A stretch of DNA of 64,000 nt. It comes from RYN-230 sp963768945 (GTDB taxonomy: Bacteria > Actinomycetota > Actinomycetes > Streptosporangiales > Streptosporangiaceae). The stretch is from NCBI GenBank assembly GCA_963768945.1, contig CAVYJW010000003.1:744001-808000 (forward strand). The letters run 5' to 3'. A program made the translations under genes and the position numbers. Shown one piece after another: positions 1 to 8,910 of the stretch. Positions within the stretch are counted from its first letter, which is position 1. Each line of letters begins with the position of its first letter. The notes beneath the pieces were generated by a model. It saw only the letters and a program-made list of their open reading frames with translations, ran no database searches and was not told where the DNA came from.

Positions 1-2
1 TC

Positions 3-371
3 ATGCTGCCCGCTGACCGCTTTCCGGGGTTGCTGGAACTGCCGCTGGGCGGCTCGGTGTACGAGCTGCTCGACCAGCACTTCGGCACCCGGCCGGGGGA
101 GGCGGTCGAGCGGATCGAGGTGGTCGCCGCGTCCGGTCACGAGGCGCTGGTCCTGGACGTACCGCCCGGCTCGCCGCTGCTGGCCATCAGCCGGACCACG
201 ACCGACACCGGCGGGGTGCCGTTCGAGTTCTCCTACGACCTGTTCCGCGGCGACCGGATCCGCATCGTGGTGCGCACCCCGGGCGAGCGCGCCCCCGGGG
301 AGAGCACAGTCACCCCGGCCGAGCCGGCCTCCGGCCGGGTCATCGAACTGCGTCCGCAGACCACGGTCTGA
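3..371 (+). CDS. GntR-family regulator, C-terminal UTRA ligand domain (5' end outside window)
   Basis: Only the C-terminal part is present; the reading frame is open from the window edge, so the DNA-binding half lies upstream. The visible ~122 residues fit a UTRA (HutC-type) effector domain: a segment YELLDQHFGTRPGEAVERIE, then a core around PGSPLLAISRTTTDTGGVPFEFSYDLFRGD, here seen as the typical 'pre-strand, R-T, PFE-S-DL-RGDR' pattern near residues 55-90. UTRA domains bind small metabolites and release the winged-helix domain from DNA. It lies 90 bp upstream of the diol dehydratase genes on the same strand, so it probably controls them. The effector cannot be told from sequence. Confidence 0.75.
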   Translation: MLPADRFPGLLELPLGGSVYELLDQHFGTRPGEAVERIEVVAASGHEALVLDVPPGSPLLAISRTTTDTGGVPFEFSYDLFRGDRIRIVVRTPGERAPGESTVTPAEPASGRVIELRPQTTV

Positions 372-391
372 TCCCCCGCCCAGGAGCGCGC

Positions 392-443
392 CCAGGAGAT
401 CCGCCCAGGAGATCCGCCCAGGAGATCCGCCCAGGAGATCCGC
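392..443 (+). repeat. Four perfect 13-bp tandem repeats in the dehydratase leader
   Basis: CCAGGAGATCCGC occurs four times head to tail, with a degraded partial copy just upstream. Each unit contains AGGAG, so the leader carries several Shine-Dalgarno-like sequences before the likely real one (GGAAAGGAG, about 447-455) of the dehydratase gene. The array is intergenic, between the regulator stop and the dehydratase start. Confidence 0.85.
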
Positions 444-461
444 GCAGGAAAGGAGTCCGTC

Positions 462-2717
462 ATGACGGTGCCAGGACCCGAGCGGCCGGTGGGCCGGATC
501 CGGTTCATGGACCAGCAGCGGGTCAACCTCGATGGGTTCGCCGTCGAGGACCCCGACCTCGGCCTGATCGCGCTGCGCTCCCCGCACGACCCCGAGCCGG
601 GGCTGCTGATCTCCGGCGGCCGGGTGGTGGAGATGGACGGGGTCGCGGAGGAGGATTTCGACTCACTCGACGCCTACATCGCGCGGCACGGCCTGGACCT
701 GGACGTCGCCGCGGAGGTCATGGCCCTGACCGACGTGGAGCTGGCCCGGCGTGCGGTCCGCCCGGACGTGCCCCGGGCCGAGGTCATCCGGCTGTGCGCG
801 GGAGCGACGCCCGCCAAGCTCGCCCGGGTGCTGGCGCTGCTGCGGCCGGCCGAGCTCGGGCTGGCCATGACCAAGCTGCGCGGCCGGCGCACCCCCAGCA
901 ACCAGGCGCACGTCACCAACCGGCTCGACGACCCGCTGCTGCTCGCCGCCGACTCGGCCACGGCGGCCGCGTTCGGGTTCCGGGAGATCGAGACCACCGT
1001 CCCGGTCCTCGCCGACGCGCCCAGCAACGCGGTGGCCTGCCTCATCGGTGCCGCGGTGGGGTCGCAGGGCGTGCTCATCCAGTGCTCGGTCGAGGAGGCC
1101 CTGGAACTCGAGCTCGGCATGCGCGGGCTGACCTCCTACGCGGAGACGGTCTCGCTCTACGGCACCGAGCCAGTGTTCACCGACGGTGACGACACCCCCT
1201 GGTCCAAGGCGTTCCTGACCTCCGCGTACGCGTCGCGCGGAATGAAGATGCGGGTCTCCTCGGGAGCCGGGGCCGAGGTGCTGATGGCCGGCGCCGAGGG
1301 CAAGTCCATGCTCTACCTGGAGGCCCGCTGCATCGCACTGGCCCGTGCGATCGGCGCCCAGGGCGTGCAGAACGGCGGCATCGACGGGGCCAGCGTCGCC
1401 GGGTCGGTGCCCCGCGGGCTGCGCGAGCTGATGGCCGAGAACGTCATGGTCATGATGCGGAACCTGGAGTCCTGCTCCGGCAACGACGCGCTGATGAGCG
1501 AGTCGGACATGCGCCGCACCTCCCGGACGCTGCCCATCGTGCTGGCCGGGTCAGACTTTGTGTTCAGCGGCTTCGGCAGCATCCAGCGCTACGACAACAT
1601 GTTCGGCCCCAGCAACTTCAACGCCGAGGACATCGACGATTTCCTGGCCATGCAGCGGGACTGGGGCATCGACGGCGGGCTGCGCACCGTGCCGGCCGAC
1701 GAGATCGGCGAGCTGCGCCGCTATGCCGCCCAGGCCTGCCGGGCCGTGTACCAGCACCTCGGGCTGGCCGACTTCACCGACGACCACGTGGAGCGGGCGG
1801 TCAACGCGGCCGGGTCCAAGGACCTGGGGGAGACCGACACGCTGGCCGTGCTCAGCGCGGCGCACGCGATCCGCGAGGGCGGTCTCACCGTGGTGGACAT
1901 CGTCGCGGCGCTCGACGAGACCGGGTACGAGGCCGAGGCGGAGGCCATCATGGAGATGACCCGGGCCCGGCTCTCGGGCGACTACCTGCAGACCGCCGCG
2001 ATCTTCGATGAGGAACTCCGGGTCCTGTCGCTGGTCACCGACCCCAACGACTACGCCGGCCCGGGCACCGGCTACGAGCCGTCGCCGCCCCGCCAAGCCG
2101 AGATCGACGAGATCCGGCAGGCCCGCGGGGTCGAGGACCTGCGCGCCGAGCAGGCCGCGGCCGCGCAGCTGCGACTCGCCCCCGTGGGCGCGGCCTTTCC
2201 CGGGCAGGACCCGCGGGACGTCGTGATCGGCGTGTCCCCCGCGGTCGGCCGGGACGTCTGGCGTTCGCTGTCCGGGCTCACCGTGCCTGAGGTGCTCGGC
2301 GAGCTGCTGGCCGGGCTGGAAGAAGAAGGCTGCGCCGGCCGGGTCGTCCGGTTCAACGACACGGTGGACCTGGGCCGGATCGGCCTGGCCGCGGCCCGGC
2401 TGGCCGGCTCGGGCATCGGCATCGGCCTGCAGGGCAAGGGCACCGCGCTCATCCACCGCCGGGACCTGGCCCCGCTGGCCAACCTGGAGCTGTACTCGGT
2501 CGCCCCGGCTGTCACCCGCGAGCTGTACCGGCTGCTCGGCGCCAACGCCGCCCGGCACGCCAAGGGCGGGACCCCCGACCCGGCCCGCAACCCGTACACC
2601 GACGAGGCCATCGAGGCCCGCTACCACACCACGGTGATCGCGCTGATGGCGCTGGAACGGGCCTGGGTCCGGCCCGGGGAACCCGCTGAGGAGCTGTCGA
2701 GGGAGGGGTTGCAGTGA
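462..2717 (+). CDS. B12-dependent diol/glycerol dehydratase, fused large and medium subunits
   Basis: Predicted to convert a 1,2-diol or glycerol to an aldehyde by adenosylcobalamin radical chemistry. Residues 1 to about 550 match the large (PduC/DhaB-type) subunit, including conserved stretches such as TPSNQAHVTN, GGIDGASVAGSVP and SESDMRRTSRTLP. From about residue 560 the protein continues as the medium (PduD-type) subunit, with DVVIGVSPAVG, GSGIGIGLQGKGTALIHRRD and NAARHAKGG. The two are separate genes in classical pdu operons; the 751-residue length equals both joined, with no stop between. Start is ATG at 462 after GGAAAGGAG. The small subunit and reactivase follow on the same strand. 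No microcompartment shell gene is in the window. Substrate (propanediol or glycerol) is not resolved. Confidence 0.9.
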   Translation: MTVPGPERPVGRIRFMDQQRVNLDGFAVEDPDLGLIALRSPHDPEPGLLISGGRVVEMDGVAEEDFDSLDAYIARHGLDLDVAAEVMALTDVELARRAVRPDVPRAEVIRLCAGATPAKLARVLALLRPAELGLAMTKLRGRRTPSNQAHVTNRLDDPLLLAADSATAAAFGFREIETTVPVLADAPSNAVACLIGAAVGSQGVLIQCSVEEALELELGMRGLTSYAETVSLYGTEPVFTDGDDTPWSKAFLTSAYASRGMKMRVSSGAGAEVLMAGAEGKSMLYLEARCIALARAIGAQGVQNGGIDGASVAGSVPRGLRELMAENVMVMMRNLESCSGNDALMSESDMRRTSRTLPIVLAGSDFVFSGFGSIQRYDNMFGPSNFNAEDIDDFLAMQRDWGIDGGLRTVPADEIGELRRYAAQACRAVYQHLGLADFTDDHVERAVNAAGSKDLGETDTLAVLSAAHAIREGGLTVVDIVAALDETGYEAEAEAIMEMTRARLSGDYLQTAAIFDEELRVLSLVTDPNDYAGPGTGYEPSPPRQAEIDEIRQARGVEDLRAEQAAAAQLRLAPVGAAFPGQDPRDVVIGVSPAVGRDVWRSLSGLTVPEVLGELLAGLEEEGCAGRVVRFNDTVDLGRIGLAAARLAGSGIGIGLQGKGTALIHRRDLAPLANLELYSVAPAVTRELYRLLGANAARHAKGGTPDPARNPYTDEAIEARYHTTVIALMALERAWVRPGEPAEELSREGLQ

Positions 2718-2733
2718 CCGGGCCGGCGAGCAG

Positions 2734-3180
2734 GTGGGCGGCGAGCGGGTAGGTGGGACCGGGCAGCCGGGCGGCGCGGGGCAGCCGGGCGGCGCCGGGC
2801 AGGCGGGCGGGGCCGGGCAGGCGGGCGCGCTGGCGCTGTCGGGCCGGCCGGTCGGCGAGCTGACCCTGGAGGCCGTCCGCCGCGGCGAGATTACCGTGCC
2901 CGACCTGCGGATCCATCCTGAGTCCCTGGAGCGTCAGGCGGCCGTGGCCGAGGCGCACGGGAACCCTCAGCTGGCCGGGAACCTGCGCCGGGCCGCGGAG
3001 CTGACCGCGCTGGGCGACGACGAGGTGCTGGCCATCTACGAGGCGCTGCGGCCCGGCCGGTCCACCGCGGCCCAGCTGACTACGCTGGCCGCCTCTCTCG
3101 CCGGGCGCGGGCTGCCCCGCTGCGCCGGCCTGCTCACCGAGGCCGCCGAGGTCTACGCCGGCCGCGGCCTCACGGCATGA
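2734..3180 (+). CDS. pduE: Diol/glycerol dehydratase small subunit
   Basis: Third subunit of the dehydratase. After a repetitive N-terminal leader (GQPGGAGQPGGAGQAGG-type, residues about 6-30, encoded by a GC-rich tandem repeat) the protein matches PduE/DhaE: LTLEAVRRGEITVPDLRIHP, then NLRRAAELTALGDDEVLAIYEALRP. The start shown is GTG at 2734, 16 bp after the fused subunit stop; the frame is open slightly upstream, so the true start is uncertain. The low-complexity leader is unlike enterobacterial PduE and is not an obvious microcompartment-targeting helix. Confidence 0.85.
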   Translation: MGGERVGGTGQPGGAGQPGGAGQAGGAGQAGALALSGRPVGELTLEAVRRGEITVPDLRIHPESLERQAAVAEAHGNPQLAGNLRRAAELTALGDDEVLAIYEALRPGRSTAAQLTTLAASLAGRGLPRCAGLLTEAAEVYAGRGLTA

Positions 3181-3280
3181 CTTCCCGGCCAGTCCCGCCG
3201 CTCGCCGCGCGCCGGCCTGAACCCGGCCCTGCTCGCCCAGATAACGGGTCTTATCGGGCACGCCCACCGAGGTCACGCCG

Positions 3281-5131
3281 GTGACAGTGGTGGCGGGCGT
3301 CGATATCGGGAACGCGACGACCGAGGTCGTCCTGCTGGACGGGGAGCGGCTGCTGGGCGCGGACCGGCTGCCCACCCGGGGGCGCAAGGGATCGGCGGAC
3401 TCGCTACGCGGCGCCGCCGCGCTGGTCCGCCGGATCGAGCGGCGGCTGGGCACGACGATCGCCGAGGCAAGAATCGCGCCGCTGCGAGCCGTCGCCACCG
3501 CAACGCTGACCGTCCCGGCCGTCGTCCCGGACACCGGGCGCCTGCGGGTGCTCGCCGCTGGGGTAGCCACTCCCGGCGGTGCTGGCACCTGCGTGGGCGC
3601 GCCCCTGTGGTTGGACGGGCAGTGGCCGGACGGGGTGTCGCCGGACGAGCAGTGGCCGGACGGGCAGCGGCTGGAGGGCGAGCCGCTGGACCGGGAGCGG
3701 TTGGAGCGAGAGCGGGGGGACGGGGACGGGCCGGGCGGCGCGACCCCCGTTGGGGCAGGGCCGGATACCGCGCGGGTCGCGCTGGTGCCTGCCACCCTCG
3801 GTTACGTGGCGGCGGCGCGGCGGCTCCGCCAGCTGTTCGCGGCGGGGATTCCGGTCGGGGCAGTCCTCGCCGGAAGTGACGAGGGCGTGCTCATCGCCAA
3901 CCGTCTCGACGCCCCGGTCCCCATCATCGACCAGGTCGACGTGGCCGCGGCCGCCGCGTGCGCCCTACTGGCCGTCGAGGTCCGGCGGCCGGGTCAGCCG
4001 CTCACCCTGCTGACCGACCCGGTCGCCCTGGCCGCCGCGCTGGGGCTCGGCGGCGGTCAGGCCGGGGATGCGGCCACGGTGGGCCGCGGGCTGCTGGACT
4101 ACGGCAACGGGGTGATCGGGCTGGCCCCCGAGGTGGCCCCGGGCCCGGCCGCCCGGGGCCCGGCCGCCCGGGGTCTGGCCGCCGGGGGTCTGGCCGCCCC
4201 GGGCCCGGGCGAGCCGTGGGTCGTGGCGCACGGCCGCCGGATCGGCCTGCGAGCCGCCTGCGCCGAGCTGGCGGGCTGGCCGGTCGGCGCCGTCACCGCG
4301 CTCGGCACCCCGGACGGCGAGACCAGCCTGGACGACCTGTTCGCGGTGGACCTGGCCGCCGCGGCCGACACCGCCACCGCCCGGCGGGGCAGCGTGGGCC
4401 GGGCCGCGCTGGTCTCCTCGCTGCACCAGCTCACTCCCGGCACCGACCACAGGGCAGTCCTCGCTGACCTGCTGGACTGCCCGGTCCGCTGCGTGCTCAC
4501 CGAACCCGCCGCAGCCCGGCTGGGCGCCGGCACCACACCGGGCGCCCGGCCCGACGCCGTCGTCGTCAACGTGGGCGCGGGCACCATCGACGTCATCGCC
4601 CCGGACGGGGAGGTCGTCGCCGCGGGAGCCGGTGACCTGCTCACCGCCGCGGTCGCCGAGACCCTGGGCGTGCCCCGCGCCGCTGCCGACTGGGTGAAGC
4701 GGGGCCCGTGCGTCCGGCTCGACGGAAGTCAGCGGTTCGAGGCGGAAGACGGGACCCGCGGGTTCCTGGACGGGCCCGCCGACCCGGCCGCGGCCGGCAT
4801 GCTCGCCGCCGCCGGCCCCGCCGGATGGCTGCCGTTCGACCGGCGGCACAGCCCGGCCGAATGGCGCGCGATCCGGCTCCGCCTGAAGGAAGCCGTGTTC
4901 GCGGCCAACCTGGCCCGCGCGCTGCGCACGCTCGGCCGCGACCTGGGCCAGGTCCTCATCGTCGGCGGGCCGGCCGGAGACGACGAGCTGCTCGGCGTGC
5001 TGCTGCGCATGCTCCCCGAGGGCGTCACCGCCGGGCGGGGAAACGTCGGCGGCACCTTGGCCGGCCCCGCCGGCCACCGGCACGCCGCCGCCCTGGGCCT
5101 GGCCCTGGCGCCGGCCGAGTCAGCCGGATAG
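3281..5131 (+). CDS. ddrA: Diol dehydratase reactivase, large (DdrA/PduG-type) subunit
   Basis: Molecular chaperone that exchanges damaged cobalamin from the dehydratase using ATP. The N-terminus VVAGVDIGNATTEVVLLDG is the actin/Hsp70-like nucleotide-binding start of DdrA. Other family segments are TLGYVAAARRLRQLF, IIDQVDVAAAAACALL, VVVNVGAGTIDVIAPDGEVV and QVLIVGGPAGDDELL. Two stretches look like insertions built from tandem repeats: residues about 108-150 (acidic, WPDG/ERLERER) and about 280-305 (GPAARG units). Start is GTG at 3281. No DdrB/PduH small subunit gene follows; the next gene is on the other strand. Confidence 0.85.
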   Translation: MTVVAGVDIGNATTEVVLLDGERLLGADRLPTRGRKGSADSLRGAAALVRRIERRLGTTIAEARIAPLRAVATATLTVPAVVPDTGRLRVLAAGVATPGGAGTCVGAPLWLDGQWPDGVSPDEQWPDGQRLEGEPLDRERLERERGDGDGPGGATPVGAGPDTARVALVPATLGYVAAARRLRQLFAAGIPVGAVLAGSDEGVLIANRLDAPVPIIDQVDVAAAAACALLAVEVRRPGQPLTLLTDPVALAAALGLGGGQAGDAATVGRGLLDYGNGVIGLAPEVAPGPAARGPAARGLAAGGLAAPGPGEPWVVAHGRRIGLRAACAELAGWPVGAVTALGTPDGETSLDDLFAVDLAAAADTATARRGSVGRAALVSSLHQLTPGTDHRAVLADLLDCPVRCVLTEPAAARLGAGTTPGARPDAVVVNVGAGTIDVIAPDGEVVAAGAGDLLTAAVAETLGVPRAAADWVKRGPCVRLDGSQRFEAEDGTRGFLDGPADPAAAGMLAAAGPAGWLPFDRRHSPAEWRAIRLRLKEAVFAANLARALRTLGRDLGQVLIVGGPAGDDELLGVLLRMLPEGVTAGRGNVGGTLAGPAGHRHAAALGLALAPAESAG

Positions 5132-5167
5132 TGCGGATCTTGTGCGGCCAGCGGCCGGAAACCGCTC

Positions 5168-6052
5168 TCAGGAGAGCACGCGCCGCCGGAAGTTACGCAG
5201 CCCGATGGCCAGGAACACGACCGCGAACCCGACCACCACCGGGTAGATCACGTACAGGTGCATGTGCGGCGCCAGCGTGAACGCGGCCCGCATCCCCTCG
5301 TTCACATAGATCAGCGGGTTGATCAGCACGATGGTCTGCAGCCAGTGCCAGCCGCCCACCGAGACCGGGGCCAGCCTGGTCCACGAGTAGTACGTGCCAC
5401 CCAGGAACGTGATGGGCAGGATGATGAAGCCGAACATCAGCCCGATGTTGCGCGGCTCGAAGCTGGTGCCGAGGACTAGGCCCAGGCCGGCCATGGCGAT
5501 GCAGGCCAGCGGCACGAACGTGAGGATGATCCACCAGTGCAGCGAGAGGTGCGCGTGCACTCCGGGCGCGTGCACGACCGAGGCCATTGGCAGCACGATG
5601 ATCGCCGAGATCACGCCCTGGGCCGCGCCCGAGAGCACCTTGGCCACCGCCACCAGCCAGATCGGGCACGGCGCCTGCACCCGGTCCTCGATCTCCCGGG
5701 TGAAACCGAACTCCTGGGCCATGTTCAGGGCGATGGACTGCACGCCCTGGAACATGATCGAGATGCCGACAACCCCGGGGACCAGGATGGTCGCGAAGGC
5801 GGACTCGGCCGCCGTGCCGTGCCCGCCGCCGATCCCCTGGCCGATCTTCGGGAACACGAACAGGAACACGAAGCACAGCAGGAATGGCTGGATAATGGTG
5901 CGCAGCACGAACTCCCACCAGTGCTTGCGCAGCACCACGAGGTCACGCAGCATGAGCGCGCCCAGCGCGGTCCAGCTCGCGGCGGCCACCGAGCGGGTCG
6001 GGCCGCCGCCGATCCGCTGCGTCGGGGCCTGCGGGGTCAGCGAGGCGGTCAT
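5168..6052 (-). CDS. ABC-2 type drug exporter, permease subunit (DrrB-like)
   Basis: Membrane subunit of a two-component ABC exporter, 294 residues. It has the short ABC-2 layout: cytoplasmic N-terminus, a first hydrophobic segment around FVLRTIIQPFLLCFVFLFV, and further membrane segments around ISAIIVLPMASVV, WIILTFVPLACIAMAGLGLVL and IYPVVVGFAVVFLAIGL. The motif FLGGTYYSW is typical of DrrB/NodJ-like permeases. The start codon overlaps the ATPase stop by one base (TGATG), showing translational coupling. The substrate is unknown; DrrAB relatives export daunorubicin and other hydrophobic drugs. Confidence 0.88.
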   Translation of the reverse strand: MTASLTPQAPTQRIGGGPTRSVAAASWTALGALMLRDLVVLRKHWWEFVLRTIIQPFLLCFVFLFVFPKIGQGIGGGHGTAAESAFATILVPGVVGISIMFQGVQSIALNMAQEFGFTREIEDRVQAPCPIWLVAVAKVLSGAAQGVISAIIVLPMASVVHAPGVHAHLSLHWWIILTFVPLACIAMAGLGLVLGTSFEPRNIGLMFGFIILPITFLGGTYYSWTRLAPVSVGGWHWLQTIVLINPLIYVNEGMRAAFTLAPHMHLYVIYPVVVGFAVVFLAIGLRNFRRRVLS

Positions 6053-7062
6053 CAGTCCCGGAGCTCCTTGCCGGTCAGGTTGATGAACACGGTCTCCAGG
6101 CTCGGCTCGGAGATCGACAGATCGACGAGGTCGAACCCGCCGCGTTCCGCGGCCAGCACGATCCTTGGCACCAGCCGGTCGCTGCCCTGCATGTGCAGCT
6201 GCACGCCGCCGTCCACCAGGCGGGTCCGGGTCACGCCGTCCACGTCGTGGCTGAGTAGCTCGGCCAGCCGGGCGGTGTCGCCCGCCGTCTTGACCGTGAC
6301 CACCGTGTCGGCGCCGACGCTCTGCTTGAGCGCGGCCGGCGTGTCCAGGGCCAGGATCCGGCCGTGGTCCATGATCGCGACCCGGTCGCAGAGCTGGTCG
6401 GCTTCCTCCATGTAGTGCGTGGTGAGCAGGATCGTCTGGCCCTCGCTGTGCAGCTCGCGGAGCAGGTCCCACAGCGCGAGCCGGCTCTGCGGGTCCAGGC
6501 CCGCGGTGGGCTCGTCCAGGAACAGGACTGACGGGCGGTGGAAGATGGCCCGGGCCACCATCAGCCGCTGGGCCATGCCGCCGGACAGCGCGTACACCGA
6601 AGCCTTCGCCCACTTGGACAGCTGGAACTGCTCGAGCAGGTCGTCGGCGGTCCGCCGGGACGCCTTGGCCCCCATGCCGAACAGCCGGCCGTGGAAGTAG
6701 AGGTTCTCCCACACGGTAAGCTGCCGGTCCAGCGTGTTCTGCTGGGACACGATCCCGCTCAGCTGCTTGGCCAGCGCCGGGTGCGCCGCGACGTCCACCC
6801 CGGCCAGGAAGGCCCGCCCGGAGGTCGGCACCACCCGGGTGGTGAGGATGCCCGCGGTCGTGGTCTTCCCGGCGCCGTTCGGCCCCAGCAAGCCGAAGAT
6901 CTCCCCGGCCTCGACGCCCAGGTTCAGCCGGTCCACGGCGGCGAAGTCCGTCCCCGGGTAGACCTTGGTCAGCTCCTCGGTGCGGATCACCGCGGCGGGC
7001 ACGCCGTCCGGCTGACCGGCGCTCCTCGCTGCTGCTGCTGGTGCGCTACTCATGGCCTGCAC
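6052..7062 (-). CDS. ABC exporter ATP-binding subunit (DrrA-like)
   Basis: Energises the permease encoded just downstream. Walker A is GLLGPNGAGKTTT (residues about 58-70), the signature is LSGGMAQRLMVARA and Walker B is SVLFLDEPTAGLD, followed by LLTTHYMEEADQLCDRVAIMDHG (H-loop), all in the family order. The ~100-residue extension after the ATPase core fits DrrA-type proteins. Start may be residue 1 or MSSAP nine bases downstream. No resistance or biosynthesis genes lie beside it, so a general detoxification role is only inferred. Confidence 0.92.
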   Translation of the reverse strand: MQAMSSAPAAAARSAGQPDGVPAAVIRTEELTKVYPGTDFAAVDRLNLGVEAGEIFGLLGPNGAGKTTTAGILTTRVVPTSGRAFLAGVDVAAHPALAKQLSGIVSQQNTLDRQLTVWENLYFHGRLFGMGAKASRRTADDLLEQFQLSKWAKASVYALSGGMAQRLMVARAIFHRPSVLFLDEPTAGLDPQSRLALWDLLRELHSEGQTILLTTHYMEEADQLCDRVAIMDHGRILALDTPAALKQSVGADTVVTVKTAGDTARLAELLSHDVDGVTRTRLVDGGVQLHMQGSDRLVPRIVLAAERGGFDLVDLSISEPSLETVFINLTGKELRD

Positions 7063-7159
7063 ATCCTAGCGAGTGAACCATAGGGCAACCTGGGTAAGGG
7101 ATCGCCGCGCCGGGCATGCCGCCCCTGGCGGGATGCAGACCCCCGGAAAGGAACCGCGC

Positions 7160-7939
7160 ATGGCTCGGGTACTGATCACCGGCTCGTCCGACGGTCTCGG
7201 CCTGATGGCCGGCGAGCTGCTGGCCCGTGACGGGCACGAGGTCACCCTGCACGCCCGGAACGAGGCCCGGGCCGGCGACGCCCGCGCCGCGCTGCCCGCC
7301 GCCGCGCATGTGGTCGTAGGTGACCTGGCCGACCTCCGGGGCATGCACCAGGTCGCCGAGCAGGCCAGCAAGCTGGGCCGGTACGACGCCGTGATCCACA
7401 ACGCCGGGGTCGGCTACCGGGAAGTGCGCCGGACCCAGACCCCGGACGGCCTCAGCCACGTGTTCGCCATCAACGTGCTGGCCCCCTACCTGCTCACCGC
7501 CCTGATGACCCGGCCGGGCCGGCTCGTGTACCTGAGTTCCGGCATGCACCGCGGCGGGAACCCGGACCTGGCCGACCTGCAGTGGGTCGGGCGGCCGTGG
7601 AACGGCTCCCAGGCCTACGCGGACTCCAAGCTGTTCGACGTGGTGCTGGCGTTCGCGGTGGCCCGCCGCTGGCCGGACGTCCTCAGCAACGCGCTGGAAC
7701 CGGGTTGGGTGGCGACCAGGATGGGCGGCCCGGGCGCCCCGGACGACATGTCCCAGGCCCCGGTCACCCAGGCGTGGCTGGCGGTCAGCGACGACCCCGC
7801 GGCCATGGTGACCGGCCAGTACTTCTACCACCAGCGGCCGCGCCCGTCCCACCCGGCCGCGTCCAGCCCGGCCGTGCAGGACCAGCTGCTCGCGGCCTGC
7901 GCCGAGCTGACGGGCGCCGGGCTGCCCCTGGAATCCTGA
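7160..7939 (+). CDS. Short-chain dehydrogenase (retinol-dehydrogenase-like SDR)
   Basis: NAD(P)-dependent oxidoreductase of 259 residues. Visible SDR motifs: cofactor-binding TGSSDGLG near residue 7, HNAG near 87, catalytic Ser in YLSSGMH, and the Tyr/Lys pair in AYADSK. The C-terminal NALEPGWVATRMGG also fits. The start at 7160 is preceded by GGAAAGGAA; an open frame exists further upstream but begins in the divergent promoter region. Substrate unknown. It faces away from the ABC exporter, sharing about 100 bp of intergenic DNA. Confidence 0.88.
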   Translation: MARVLITGSSDGLGLMAGELLARDGHEVTLHARNEARAGDARAALPAAAHVVVGDLADLRGMHQVAEQASKLGRYDAVIHNAGVGYREVRRTQTPDGLSHVFAINVLAPYLLTALMTRPGRLVYLSSGMHRGGNPDLADLQWVGRPWNGSQAYADSKLFDVVLAFAVARRWPDVLSNALEPGWVATRMGGPGAPDDMSQAPVTQAWLAVSDDPAAMVTGQYFYHQRPRPSHPAASSPAVQDQLLAACAELTGAGLPLES

Positions 7940-7957
7940 TGAACAAAATCCACAGTC

Positions 7958-8896
7958 TCACCGGACCGTGAGCACGGTCTTGCCCGGCGGCCGGGGCCGG
8001 CTCCTGCTCTCGAACGCACGGCGGCCCTCGCTCAGCGGGAACACCTGGCTGACCACCGGTCGCAGCCGGCCCTGGTCCACCAGGGCAGCGAGGCGGGCCA
8101 GCTCGGACGGGTCAGGCGTGACCACGAAGAACATGGCGTGCACCCCCCGTGCGCGGGCCGTCTGCTCGTCGGGCGGGGCGCTGAGCGTCACCAGACGGCC
8201 GGCCGCCCGCAGCACCGCGTAGGAGCGCTCGGTGACCGCGCCGCCGACGGTGTCGATGACCACGTCCACCCCATTAATCGCGTCCTCGAACCGGCCGGCC
8301 TCGGCGCTGAGGAAATCCGTGGCGCCGAGGCCGCGGACGAAGTCGGCATCCCGCGCGGACCCGGTGGCCGTGACCTGCCCGCCGAGCACGGCCGCGAGCT
8401 GGACCGCGTACACGCCGACGCCGCCCGCGCCGCCGTGCACGAGGACCCGCTCGCCGGGTTCGAGGGCCGCGCAGTCCACCAGCGCCTGCCAGGCGGTGAG
8501 CGCGGCCAGCGGCAGGGTGGCCGCCGCCACGTGGGGGACCGAGAGCGGACGGGCGGCCAGGTCGGCAGCCGGGAGCGTGACGAACTCCGCCGCGGCCCCG
8601 TCCCGGTCGAACGCGATCAGCGCGTACACCTCATCGCCGCCGGCCACGCCAGTGACGCCCGCCCCCACCCTGGCGACCGTGCCGGACATCTCGTGCGCGG
8701 GGATGACCGGCGTCCGGTCCCGCCCATCCCGGGTGGTCCAGGACAGGTCCCAGCCCAGCTCGGCAAAGGTGATCGCCGCCGCGTGCACGGCCACCAGCGC
8801 CTCCCCGGGCGCAGGCACCGGGACAGGCGCCTGCTCATAGACGAGCTGCCCCGGCCCGCCCCGGGCCCGGGCCCGCAGCGCCATCATCATGTCCAT
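7958..8896 (-). CDS. NADPH-dependent quinone/enone oxidoreductase (zinc-free MDR)
   Basis: Medium-chain reductase, 312 residues from the start used here. It shows the GroES-like N-terminal fold (PGEALVAVHAAAITFAELGWD, PAHEMSGTVARVG) and a Rossmann motif VHGGAGGVGVYAVQLA near the middle. Zinc-binding Cys residues of alcohol dehydrogenases are absent, which points to the quinone-oxidoreductase branch. The start MDMMMALRAR at 8896 is preferred; an upstream ATG at 8938 would add residues encoded by a dispersed repeat motif (see 8911-8938). It converges with the SDR, with 18 bp between the stops. Confidence 0.88.
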   Translation of the reverse strand: MDMMMALRARARGGPGQLVYEQAPVPVPAPGEALVAVHAAAITFAELGWDLSWTTRDGRDRTPVIPAHEMSGTVARVGAGVTGVAGGDEVYALIAFDRDGAAAEFVTLPAADLAARPLSVPHVAAATLPLAALTAWQALVDCAALEPGERVLVHGGAGGVGVYAVQLAAVLGGQVTATGSARDADFVRGLGATDFLSAEAGRFEDAINGVDVVIDTVGGAVTERSYAVLRAAGRLVTLSAPPDEQTARARGVHAMFFVVTPDPSELARLAALVDQGRLRPVVSQVFPLSEGRRAFESRSRPRPPGKTVLTVR

Positions 8897-8910
8897 GGGG
8901 GACCTGCCCT

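Noticed and set aside
372..461. Cobalamin riboswitch upstream of the B12-dependent dehydratase
   Set aside because: The leader is only 90 bp, consists of 13-bp repeats and lacks a B12-box-like sequence.
5132..7062. Functional link between the dehydratase operon and the ABC exporter
   Set aside because: The genes are convergent and DrrAB-type exporters are not part of diol metabolism; adjacency looks accidental.
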